Below the pieces are notes generated by a model. It was not told the DNA's origin. It worked only from the letters and a program-made list of their open reading frames with translations, and made no database searches. Made by a program: the position numbers and the translations under genes. From VGCC01 sp044375955 (GTDB taxonomy: Bacteria; Actinomycetota; Actinomycetes; S36-B12): a DNA stretch of 13,005 nt. Below are positions 1-7,731 of the stretch, piece by piece. Location of the stretch: contig JBILLS010000045.1 of assembly GCA_044375955.1 (NCBI GenBank), positions 1-13,005 of the forward strand. Direction: 5' to 3'. Within the stretch, counting starts at the first letter, position 1. Each line of letters opens with the position of its first letter.

Positions 1-37
1 GCCGCATGACCCAAGCCTACCCGTAAGCGATTACAAA

Positions 38-51
38 GTGAGCGCGCTCAC
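38..51 (-). terminator. 14-bp palindrome over the gltD stop codon (weak terminator candidate)
   Basis: GTGAGCGCGCTCAC is a perfect 14-bp palindrome that includes the TGA of gltD. As RNA it could form a five-pair stem with a CGCG loop, followed on the minus strand by TTTGTAAT, a short and imperfect U tract. A second small dyad, GTAA-TCGC-TTAC, lies just downstream (about 23-34). The stem is too short for a convincing intrinsic terminator, and it may equally be an operator for the next gene, which is outside the window. Confidence 0.3.
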
Positions 52-1499
52 ACCGAGACCGGGCGGGCGCTCGCGCGAATCGGCGACGGAAGGTTGGTGC
101 TGCCCATCAGGTACCGGTCCACCGAGGCCGCCGCAGCGCGTCCCTCCGCGATAGCCCAGACGATCAACGACTGTCCACGCCCGGCGTCACCCGCGACGAA
201 GATGCCCTCCACGTCCGTCGAGTAGTCGTCATGCCGTGCGAACGCACCGCGCGCGTTGAACTCGAGGCCGAGTTGCTCGGCGAGTTCGCCACGCTCGGGT
301 CCCACGAAGCCCATGGCGAGGAACACGTAGTCGGCGGGGATCTGTCGTCGTGTTCCCTCAACGGGGACGAAGGCGCCGTCGCGCATCTCGACGTCGACCA
401 GTTCCATCGCGGTGAGTCGACCGTTGTCGCCGATGAACCGTTCGGTCGAGATGCTGAACATGCGCTCCCCACCCTCCTCGTGCGCACTCGAGGTCCGATA
501 GACCATCGGATACGTGGGCCACGGCTGCGTTGAGGGGCGCTCCTCCGGAGGCCGGGGCATGATCTCCAACTGCGTCACGGACGCGGCGCCCTGGCGATGC
601 GCGGTGCCCAAGCAGTCCGCTCCGGTGTCTCCGCCGCCGATGATGACCACGTGCGCTCCCGCGACATCGATCGGAGACTGGTGGAGGTCGCCCTCCTGAA
701 CCCGATTGGCCCACGGCAGGTACTCCATCGCCTGGTGGACACCCTCGAGATCGCGACCGGGAACATCGAGCTCACGCCAGGAGGTCGCGCCAGCCGCCAC
801 GACGATCGCGTCGTAGCGTCGCCTCAGGTCGGCACCCGTGATGTCGACGCCGACCTCGGTGTTCGGGCGGAACTTCACGCCCTCTGCGGCCATCTGCGCC
901 AGGCGTTGATCCAGGTGCCGCTTCTCCATCTTGAACTCGGGGATGCCATAGCGGAGGAGTCCGCCGATGCGATCCGTGCGCTCGAACACAGCGACGGTAT
1001 GGCCGGCGCGGGCAAGCTGCTGCGCCGCGGCAAGTCCAGCGGGACCCGAGCCGATGATCGCCACGGTACGCCCACTCAGGCTTTCCGGAGGTTGCGGTGT
1101 GATCCATCCGGAGTCCCAGGCGCGATCGACGATGGCCACCTCGACCTGCTTGATCGTCACGGGCTCCGCGTTGATGCCCAGGACGCACGCCGTCTCGCAC
1201 GGTGCCGGACACAGGCGCCCGGTGAACTCGGGAAAGTTGTTTGTGGCATGCAGCCGCTCGATCGCCTGACCCCAGTCGCGGTCGTAGACGAGGTCATTCC
1301 ACTCCGGAATCAGATTCCCAAGCGGGCATCCGTTGTGGCAGAACGGAATGCCGCAGTCCATGCAGCGCCCCGCCTGCTTCTCCAACTCCTGGGCACTGAA
1401 GGGCTCGTAGACCTCGCGCCAGTCCTGGATGCGGATGTCGACGGGGCGGCGGGTCGGGAGTTGTCGGGGTGTTGTGAGGAAACCGCGTGGATCAGCCAT
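48..1499 (-). CDS. gltD: Glutamate synthase [NADPH] small (beta) subunit
   Basis: This 483-residue flavoprotein oxidises NADPH and feeds electrons through iron-sulfur clusters to GltB. The N-terminal domain carries two cysteine groups for [4Fe-4S] clusters: C46, C49, C54 and C58 (CMDCGIPFCHNGC), and C97, C101 and C105 (LCPAPCETAC). The FAD-binding fold starts at GSGPAG (150-155), the NADPH-binding fold has GGGDTG (288-293), and the second FAD contact is AGDAGRGQSLIVWAI (436-450). The order and length match the family, and all motifs look intact. About 20 residues after the last helix form a non-conserved proline/serine-rich tail. The ATG at 1499 has a strong ribosome site. The TGA at 50-48 lies inside a palindrome. 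Confidence 0.98.
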   Translation of the reverse strand: MADPRGFLTTPRQLPTRRPVDIRIQDWREVYEPFSAQELEKQAGRCMDCGIPFCHNGCPLGNLIPEWNDLVYDRDWGQAIERLHATNNFPEFTGRLCPAPCETACVLGINAEPVTIKQVEVAIVDRAWDSGWITPQPPESLSGRTVAIIGSGPAGLAAAQQLARAGHTVAVFERTDRIGGLLRYGIPEFKMEKRHLDQRLAQMAAEGVKFRPNTEVGVDITGADLRRRYDAIVVAAGATSWRELDVPGRDLEGVHQAMEYLPWANRVQEGDLHQSPIDVAGAHVVIIGGGDTGADCLGTAHRQGAASVTQLEIMPRPPEERPSTQPWPTYPMVYRTSSAHEEGGERMFSISTERFIGDNGRLTAMELVDVEMRDGAFVPVEGTRRQIPADYVFLAMGFVGPERGELAEQLGLEFNARGAFARHDDYSTDVEGIFVAGDAGRGQSLIVWAIAEGRAAAASVDRYLMGSTNLPSPIRASARPVSV

Positions 1500-4400
1500 G
1501 AATACCTCCCATAACGGCCATCACCGGGTCTTCCCCGCGCGCGAGAGCCTCGGCGCGCAGAGTGAGTACCCGCTTGTAGTCACGTGGCATCACCTTCGCG
1601 AATGCCGTGGGGTCGAAGTCGGCGAGGATGCGCGTGGCAACGGCGGAGTCGGTCTCTTCCTGATGCCGTGTGACGAGCGCGCGGACACGAGCGATGTCCT
1701 CGTCGTCCAGCGGATCGAGATCGACCATCGCCATATTCACGCGACGGGGATCGGCCTTGTACAGGTACGCGACACCGCCTGACATCCCCGCGCCGAAATT
1801 GCGGCCGGTGGGCCCGAGGATCAGAACCGTTCCCCCGGTCATGTACTCGCAGCCGTGGTCGCCCACACCCTCGGCGACGGCTACGGCACCGGAGTTGCGA
1901 ACACAGAAGCGTTCGCCGACCACACCCCTCAGGAAGACCTCACCGCTCGTCGCGCCGTACCCGATCACATTTCCGGCGATGATGTTCTCCTCCGCAGAGA
2001 ACGAGGCGGCGCGATCGGGGCGCACGATGACACGTCCACCCGAGAGACCCTTGGCGACGTAGTCGTTGGCATCGCCCTCGAGGCGCAAGGTGATACCCGC
2101 GGGCAGGAACGCGCCGAAGGACTGACCGGCCGAACCGACGAAGGTGAGATCGATGGTTCCGTCGGGAAGGCCTGCACCGCCGTGGCGGCGGGTGACCTCG
2201 GATCCGAGCATGGTTCCCACCGTCCGATTGACGTTGCGGATCGCCAAGCGGGCACGCACCGGCTCCCCGGATTCGAGCGCCGGTGCGCAGAGGCCGATGA
2301 GCTCCTGATCCAGGGCCCGGTCCAGACCGTGGTCCTGGTCATGGACCCGATGCCGTGCACCGGGGACGTCGGGTGAGTAGAGGATCGGGCTCAGGTCGAG
2401 ACCCGACGCCTTCCAATGCTCGATCGCCGGTGCGGTGTCCAGCAGATCGCTGCGGCCGATTGCTTCGTCGAGGGATCGGAAGCCCATCTCGGCAAGGAAC
2501 TCGCGAACCTCCTGTGCGATGAACTCGAAGAACGTGATGACGAACTCCGGGCGTCCCGTGAATCGCTCGCGCAGCACCGGATTTTGCGTGGCCACCCCCA
2601 CCGGGCAGGTGTCGAGGTGGCAGACGCGCATCATGATGCAGCCCATCACCACAAGGGGGGCCGTGGCGAATCCGAACTCTTCGGCACCCAGCAGAGCCGC
2701 CACGATGACGTCGCGCCCGGTCTTGAGTTGACCATCCGTCTGGACCACGATGCGATCGCGGAGGCCATTGAGCATCAGCGTCTGCTGTGTCTCCGCCAGG
2801 CCCAGCTCCCAGGGAGCACCCGCGTGCTTGAGCGAGGTCAGTGGCGAGGCTCCGGTGCCACCATCGTGACCCGAGATGAGGACCACATCCGCGTGGGCCT
2901 TCGACACTCCGGCGGCAACCGTGCCGACACCCATCTCCGCTACCAGCTTCACATGGACACGAGCCCGTGGATTGGCGTTCTTCAAATCGTGGATCAGCTG
3001 CGCGAGGTCCTCGATCGAATAGATGTCGTGATGCGGCGGCGGTGAGATCAGTCCGACACCCGGGGTCGAATGCCGGGTCTTGGCAATCCACGGATACACC
3101 TTGTGGCCGGGGAGCTGACCGCCTTCGCCGGGCTTGGCCCCTTGCGCCATCTTGATCTGGATGTCATCGCTGTTCACCAGGTACTCGCTGGTCACCCCGA
3201 AGCGCCCCGAGGCAACCTGCTTGATCGCCGAGCGCTTCGAGTCCCCGTTGGGCAGCGGCTCATAGCGCTCGGGGTCCTCCCCGCCCTCGCCCGTATTCGA
3301 CTTCGCCCCGATCCGATTCATCGCGATCGCGAGGGTTTCGTGGGCCTCCTGGGAGATCGATCCGTAACTCATCGCACCCGTGGAGAAGCGCTTCATGATC
3401 GACTCGATCGACTCTACTTCCTCAATCGGCACCGGTGTGCGGCCCTCGGTACGGAGCCGGAAGAGGCCACGCAAGGTCATGAGCCGCTCCGACTGCTCGT
3501 TCACCTGGCCGGTGTACTCGCGGAAGATGTCGAATCGCTTCGCCCTGGTCGCATGCTGGAGGCGGAAGACCGTCTCCGGATCGAAGAGGTGCGGCTCGCC
3601 ATCACGACGCCACTGATACTCGCCCCCATCGGCGAGAACGCGGTGTGCCGGCGAGATACCTGAACGCGGATACGCCACCGCGTGCCGCTGCGCTACCTCT
3701 TCGGCGATGACATCGAGGTCCACTCCACCGAGGCGCGATGTGGTGCCTGTGAAATAACGGTCGACGAGACTCTGCGAAAGCCCGATGGCCTCGAAAATCT
3801 GGGCACCACGGTACGAGGCCACCGTGGAGACGCCCATCTTGGACATGACTTTGAGTAGCCCCTTACCCAATGCCTTGATCGTGTTGCGCATCGCCTTGTC
3901 GGCCGTCACGCCATCGATCACCCCGCGATAGACGAGGTCCTCGACGGACTCGAGTGCGAGGTAAGGATTGACACTCGCGGCCCCGTAGCCGATGAGGAGG
4001 GCGATGTGATGCACCTCGCGCACGTCGCCTGCTTCCACGTGGAGACTGATCATGGTGCGCGCCTTCGTGCGAACAAGGTGATGATGCACGGCGGCGGTGA
4101 GCAGGAGCGAGGGGATCGGCGCCAGTTGGGCGTTGCTATCCCGGTCGGACAGGACGATGAAGCGCTTGCCCTGGCGGATCACCGCATCGACCTCGTTGAA
4201 GATCTCTCCGAGTCGCTTCTCGAGGGCAGCGCCACCCCCACCCACCGGATAGAGGCCCTTGATGCGGGCGGCCGCGAACTCGGGGAGTTCCCCATCCGCA
4301 TTGATGTGCAGGATCTTGGCTAGCTCGTCATTGTCGATCACCGGGAAGGGCATGACCACCTGGCGCGCATGACTGGCTTCGGTATCCAGCAGGTTTCCCT

Positions 4401-6012
4401 CGGGTCCGGCCAGCGAGGACAAACTCGTCACGATCTCTTCGCGGATCGCATCCAGCGGAGGGTTCGTCACCTGCGCGAACAACTGGGTGAAGTAATCGAA
4501 GAGCAGTCGTGGGCGTGCGGACAGAGCGGCAATCGGGCTGTCGGTGCCCATCGAGCCGATCGGCTCCTCGCCCTTCAGCGCCATCGGCTCGAGAATGAGC
4601 CGGAGTTCCTCCTGCGTGTACCCGAAGGTCTGCTGGCGTCGCGCGACCGATTCGTGGGTGTGCACCACGTGCTCACGCTCCGGGAGCGACTCCAGATGGA
4701 TGAGGCCAGCGTCCAGCCACTCCTGGAAAGGATGCGCCGCGGCAAGCTCGGCCTTGATCTCATCATCCTCGACGATGCGTCCGGCCGCCGTATCGACCAG
4801 GAACATGCGACCCGGTTGGAGGCGACCCTTGCGCACGATGCGCGCCGCATCGATGTCGAGCACACCCGTCTCCGAGCTGAGGACCACGAGACCATCGTCC
4901 GTCACCCAGTACCGACCGGGTCGTAGACCGTTGCGGTCGAGTACCGCACCGATCACGGTGCCATCGGTGAACGAGATGTTCGCGGGACCGTCCCACGGTT
5001 CCATGATCGTCGCGTGGAAGGCGTAGAAGGCACGTCGAGCCGGATCCATATCCGAGTTGTTCTCCCACGCTTCCGGGATCATCATCAGAACCGCGTGGGG
5101 TAGCGAACGACCCCCCAGATGCAGCAGCTCGAGGACCTCATCGAATGACGCGGAATCACTGCCCCCGGGGGTGCAGATGGGGAAGAGCCGAGTGAGATCA
5201 CCCGGCAGCAGGTCCGATGTCAAGAGCGCTTCCCGGGCCTGCATCCAGTTGCGGTTCCCGCGGAGGGTGTTGATTTCCCCGTTGTGTGCGACGAGGCGGT
5301 ACGGATGAGCCAACGGCCACGACGGGAACGTGTTGGTGGAGAAACGCGAGTGCACCAGGGCGAGCGCGCTCGCCATTGCCGGATGTGAGAGGTCGGGGAA
5401 GAAGGCGCGGAGTTGACCGGTCGTCAGCATGCCCTTGTAGACGATCGTCCGCGAGGACAACGAGGGGAAGTAGGCGCCGGTGTCGCGTTCTGCCCGACGC
5501 CGGAAACCGAAGACCTGACGGTCGAGGGCGATGCCGCTGGACGACATCTGGGAATCGGCCACGAACAACTGCCAGAAACTCGGCATGCAGGCGCGTGCCG
5601 TGGACCCGACGAGCCCTGGATCAACCGGAACCTCACGCCAACCGAGGATGCGCAGACCCTCGTCGCTCGCAATCGCTGCAAGCTGCTCTCGCGTACGATG
5701 CGCGGCCTCCTCCTCTGCTGGGAGGAATGCGATACCCGCGGCATAGCCACCCACGGGGGGCAGTTCGAAATCGACCACCGCTCGGAAGAAGGCATCGGGG
5801 ATCTGGACGAGGATGCCGGACCCATCGCCGCTGTCTGGCTCCGAGCCCGATGCTCCCCGGTGTTCGAGGTTCTCGAGTGCAGTCAGTGCCGTGTCGACGA
5901 TGGCATGGGACGGGATCCCGGTGAGGGTCGCGACGAATGCGACACCGCATGCGTCGTGCTCGTTCTCGGGTCGGTACAGACCCTGGGGAGACGGCAGAGC
6001 GGAGTAGCGCAC
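1492..6012 (-). CDS. gltB: Glutamate synthase [NADPH] large (alpha) subunit
   Basis: This 1506-residue enzyme makes two glutamates from glutamine and 2-oxoglutarate, using electrons passed from GltD. The first 21 residues are a propeptide; cleavage before C22 in HDACGVAF exposes the nucleophile of the class II glutaminase domain (about 22-430), which also has the NGEINTLRGN motif near 240-250. A central domain (about 460-750) and the FMN-binding synthase domain (about 800-1170) follow. The [3Fe-4S] cysteines are C1125, C1131 and C1136 in GCIMMRVCHLDTCPVG. The C-terminal GXGXG beta-helix domain (about 1250-1450) has repeated glycine turns. The length is typical for the bacterial alpha subunit. 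The GTG start at 6012 puts C22 at the usual place and has GAGG 5 nt upstream. The stop overlaps gltD by 8 nt. Confidence 0.98.
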   Translation of the reverse strand: MRYSALPSPQGLYRPENEHDACGVAFVATLTGIPSHAIVDTALTALENLEHRGASGSEPDSGDGSGILVQIPDAFFRAVVDFELPPVGGYAAGIAFLPAEEEAAHRTREQLAAIASDEGLRILGWREVPVDPGLVGSTARACMPSFWQLFVADSQMSSSGIALDRQVFGFRRRAERDTGAYFPSLSSRTIVYKGMLTTGQLRAFFPDLSHPAMASALALVHSRFSTNTFPSWPLAHPYRLVAHNGEINTLRGNRNWMQAREALLTSDLLPGDLTRLFPICTPGGSDSASFDEVLELLHLGGRSLPHAVLMMIPEAWENNSDMDPARRAFYAFHATIMEPWDGPANISFTDGTVIGAVLDRNGLRPGRYWVTDDGLVVLSSETGVLDIDAARIVRKGRLQPGRMFLVDTAAGRIVEDDEIKAELAAAHPFQEWLDAGLIHLESLPEREHVVHTHESVARRQQTFGYTQEELRLILEPMALKGEEPIGSMGTDSPIAALSARPRLLFDYFTQLFAQVTNPPLDAIREEIVTSLSSLAGPEGNLLDTEASHARQVVMPFPVIDNDELAKILHINADGELPEFAAARIKGLYPVGGGGAALEKRLGEIFNEVDAVIRQGKRFIVLSDRDSNAQLAPIPSLLLTAAVHHHLVRTKARTMISLHVEAGDVREVHHIALLIGYGAASVNPYLALESVEDLVYRGVIDGVTADKAMRNTIKALGKGLLKVMSKMGVSTVASYRGAQIFEAIGLSQSLVDRYFTGTTSRLGGVDLDVIAEEVAQRHAVAYPRSGISPAHRVLADGGEYQWRRDGEPHLFDPETVFRLQHATRAKRFDIFREYTGQVNEQSERLMTLRGLFRLRTEGRTPVPIEEVESIESIMKRFSTGAMSYGSISQEAHETLAIAMNRIGAKSNTGEGGEDPERYEPLPNGDSKRSAIKQVASGRFGVTSEYLVNSDDIQIKMAQGAKPGEGGQLPGHKVYPWIAKTRHSTPGVGLISPPPHHDIYSIEDLAQLIHDLKNANPRARVHVKLVAEMGVGTVAAGVSKAHADVVLISGHDGGTGASPLTSLKHAGAPWELGLAETQQTLMLNGLRDRIVVQTDGQLKTGRDVIVAALLGAEEFGFATAPLVVMGCIMMRVCHLDTCPVGVATQNPVLRERFTGRPEFVITFFEFIAQEVREFLAEMGFRSLDEAIGRSDLLDTAPAIEHWKASGLDLSPILYSPDVPGARHRVHDQDHGLDRALDQELIGLCAPALESGEPVRARLAIRNVNRTVGTMLGSEVTRRHGGAGLPDGTIDLTFVGSAGQSFGAFLPAGITLRLEGDANDYVAKGLSGGRVIVRPDRAASFSAEENIIAGNVIGYGATSGEVFLRGVVGERFCVRNSGAVAVAEGVGDHGCEYMTGGTVLILGPTGRNFGAGMSGGVAYLYKADPRRVNMAMVDLDPLDDEDIARVRALVTRHQEETDSAVATRILADFDPTAFAKVMPRDYKRVLTLRAEALARGEDPVMAVMGGIHG
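1505..1510 (-). promoter_or_regulatory. Strong ribosome binding site of gltD
   Basis: GGGAGG on the minus strand lies 5 nt before the gltD ATG and inside the last codons of gltB. It is among the strongest ribosome sites in the window and, with the 8-nt overlap (ATGGCTGA), supports independent loading as well as coupling, consistent with equal amounts of the two subunits. Confidence 0.75.
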
Positions 6013-6022
6013 AGGAACCTCA

Positions 6023-6053
6023 CAACGACGTCGGAAAGCCCAGGACGTCGTTG
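6023..6053 (-). promoter_or_regulatory. Perfect 10-bp inverted repeat in the gltB leader
   Basis: The arms at 6023-6032 and 6044-6053 (CAACGACGTC and GACGTCGTTG) are perfect reverse complements around an 11-nt spacer. The element lies between dsbA and gltB and ends one base before the GAGG ribosome site of gltB (6021-6018). It has no T-run, so it is not a standard terminator. It could be a dyad operator or an RNA stem affecting gltB translation. It does not resemble the GlnR box (GTnAC-n6-GnAAC) that I would expect for nitrogen control. Confidence 0.6.
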
Positions 6054-6066
6054 GCCTGGAGGTCGA

Positions 6067-6072
6067 ACTATA
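6067..6072 (-). promoter_or_regulatory. Candidate -10 element upstream of gltB
   Basis: On the minus strand, TATAGT just after the dsbA stop codon is a good -10-like hexamer in a very G+C-rich setting. No TTGACA-like hexamer lies 16-18 nt upstream (GGGCAG/GGCAGG at that distance), so if it is a promoter it depends on the -10 or on an activator. Transcription would begin near 6060 and give a leader of about 48 nt containing the inverted repeat described next. Confidence 0.35.
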
Positions 6073-6075
6073 CCC

Positions 6076-6870
6076 CTACTGGCCGCCCGCCTGCCCGACC
6101 GCCGCCTCGAGGGCGGCGCGGTCGGCGAGCGTGGCGTTCTCGACGACCACACCGTTGAGGAGTCCGTAGGGAGTCCCCTGGATTCCCGCGGACTGGAACT
6201 CCTGGTTGCTGTTGGCTGCCCACGCGCGGTAGGTGCCGTCCTGCACGCACTGGGTGAAGGTCTCCAGGTCAGCACCCGCGATCCCCGCCTCCTCACCGAA
6301 GCCGATGAGTTGATCCTGGGTGTACCCGAGTCCCTCGTCCGCAGGCTGGTTCACGTAGACGAGGTCGTGGAACTCACGCACCTTCCCTGCGTCGATGGCG
6401 CATCCCCACGCAGCGATCGCGCGGTTGGACGCATCGTTACCCAGGTTTGCGTCCAGGAAGTGGGTCGGGCGCCAGATCAGTTGGATCTTCCCGGTCTCGG
6501 CCAGCTCGGCGATCCCGGCGCCGTTCACCTGTTCGAGCGCACCGCACGCGGGGCACTGGAAGTCCTCCCAGAGCTCGAGGACGGGGACACCCTCCTGCAC
6601 GCTGCCGTAGGGCACGCCGAATGCGTACGGGCTGTCGGCTCCGAGGACACCCTCGGGGAGTGGGGCATTCGGATCCGGATCGACGCGGGTGACCTGATTA
6701 GCCGCATCAGACGAATTCCGCGCGATCACGGCGACACCGATGATCCCCACGACCACGGCCACGACCGCCACGGCCCCCACGATGCGCACGGTGCGCTCAC
6801 GGCGCTTCTCGCTCGCCTGGGCCTCGTTGCGCGCCGCTGCGGCACGCTCCCGACGGGATGCTCCACTCAT
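6076..6870 (-). CDS. Membrane-anchored DsbA-like thiol oxidoreductase
   Basis: This 264-residue protein begins with a highly charged, Arg/Ala-rich cytoplasmic N terminus (about 1-28), then has one membrane anchor (about 29-50), a short linker and an extracytoplasmic thioredoxin-fold domain (about 78-260). The active-site pair is C106 and C109 in FQCPACG, and the cis-proline loop is GTPYG with P234. Two more cysteines, C157 (WGCA) and C208 (TQCV), lie in the helical insertion and could form a structural or second disulfide. This matches the Thioredoxin_4/DsbA group that in actinobacteria catalyses disulfide formation in exported proteins. The substrate is unknown. It lies between trpA and gltB, a conserved actinobacterial neighbourhood without a clear functional link to either pathway. 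Its TAG is 63 nt before gltB. Confidence 0.92.
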   Translation of the reverse strand: MSGASRRERAAAARNEAQASEKRRERTVRIVGAVAVVAVVVGIIGVAVIARNSSDAANQVTRVDPDPNAPLPEGVLGADSPYAFGVPYGSVQEGVPVLELWEDFQCPACGALEQVNGAGIAELAETGKIQLIWRPTHFLDANLGNDASNRAIAAWGCAIDAGKVREFHDLVYVNQPADEGLGYTQDQLIGFGEEAGIAGADLETFTQCVQDGTYRAWAANSNQEFQSAGIQGTPYGLLNGVVVENATLADRAALEAAVGQAGGQ

Positions 6871-6878
6871 GGATGTCG

Positions 6879-6884
6879 CTCCTT
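6879..6884 (-). promoter_or_regulatory. Ribosome binding site of the DsbA-like gene
   Basis: AAGGAG on the minus strand lies 8 nt before the ATG at 6870 and fixes that start. The 63-nt trpA-dsbA gap is otherwise very G+C rich, and I see no convincing promoter or T-tailed terminator in it, so the gene is probably read through from trpA. Confidence 0.7.
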
Positions 6885-6933
6885 CACTCGAACGGCCCGC
6901 CCAGCCTAAGCCGGGGCGCCGCGGGGCGCGAGA

Positions 6934-7731
6934 TCAGGTTCGGACACCACGTGCGAGTGCGGCCGTCAACGACTCGATCGCGTACTCCGCGGCTCCCATG
7001 TCTGCAGCCTCCTGCACGGCACGAACGAAGGCCGATCCGACGATGACGCCATCGGCATACGCAGCCACCGCCGCAGCCTGCTGTTCCGTGGAGACACCGA
7101 GTCCGACTCCGATAGGAAGGTCGGTCACCGCCCGCACCCGAGTGACGAGAGCAGGCGCGGCATCGCTGACCTGGTCGCGCACCCCGGTCACCCCCATGGT
7201 CGATGCCGCGTAGAGGAAGCCGGTGGTCGATCGGCTGACCCGCTCGATACGCGCATCGGTGCTCGATGGCGCCACGAGAAACGTGCGTCCGATTCCCCTC
7301 TCATCCGTGACCGCAGTCCACCCGCCGGCCTCCTCTGGGGTGAGGTCCGGGGTGATGACTCCCACTCCCCCGACTTCCGCCAGACGCGTGGCGAATCGTT
7401 CGATGCCGTAGCGCTCGATCGGATTCCAGTACGACATCACGAGCGGCACGGCGCCGAGTTCCGCGATACGACCGACCGTGTCCAAGACGTCGTCGGTGGT
7501 GGTCCCGGCACGCAGCGCCTGCTCGGCCGCCGCCTGGATCACGGGTCCATCCATCAAGGGATCGGAATAGGGCAGACCCACTTCGACGAGGTCGACGCCT
7601 CCCCGCACCATCGCTGCGATGACGCGCACGCTGTCCGCCACGGAGGGGAAGCCGGCGGGGAAGTAACCGATGAGTGCGGCCCGTTCCTCCTGCGCTGCGC
7701 GAGCGAACACGGCCTTCTGTAGGGCGTTCAT
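6934..7731 (-). CDS. trpA: Tryptophan synthase alpha subunit
   Basis: This 265-residue TIM-barrel subunit cleaves indole-3-glycerol phosphate to indole and glyceraldehyde 3-phosphate and passes indole through the tunnel to TrpB. The catalytic acids are E50 (VEVGLPYSDP) and D61 (DGPVIQ), equivalent to Glu49 and Asp60 of the E. coli enzyme. The GYFPAGFP strand lies at 22-29, and the phosphate-binding segments are VGLGVST near the C-terminal third and DGVIVGSAFV further on. The length is normal. The start overlaps the trpB stop by 4 nt. The gene is followed by 63 nt before the DsbA-like gene. In many Actinomycetes lgt follows trpA, but here it is absent from that position. Confidence 0.98.
   Translation of the reverse strand: MNALQKAVFARAAQEERAALIGYFPAGFPSVADSVRVIAAMVRGGVDLVEVGLPYSDPLMDGPVIQAAAEQALRAGTTTDDVLDTVGRIAELGAVPLVMSYWNPIERYGIERFATRLAEVGGVGVITPDLTPEEAGGWTAVTDERGIGRTFLVAPSSTDARIERVSRSTTGFLYAASTMGVTGVRDQVSDAAPALVTRVRAVTDLPIGVGLGVSTEQQAAAVAAYADGVIVGSAFVRAVQEAADMGAAEYAIESLTAALARGVRT

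Noticed and set aside
597..1514. 305-codon open frame on the plus strand opposite gltD
   Set aside because: It fully shadows a gene with all its cofactor motifs and shows no domain of its own.
5413..6909. Long open frame on the plus strand (498 codons) across the 5' part of gltB, the gap and all of dsbA
   Set aside because: It is antisense to two unmistakable genes and has no recognisable motif; its Arg/Gly/Asp-rich composition is what high-GC codon bias produces in an opposite frame.
6871..6933. Possible terminator after trpA from the GCGCCCC repeats
   Set aside because: The G+C-rich run contains direct rather than inverted repeats of useful length and has no T tract.
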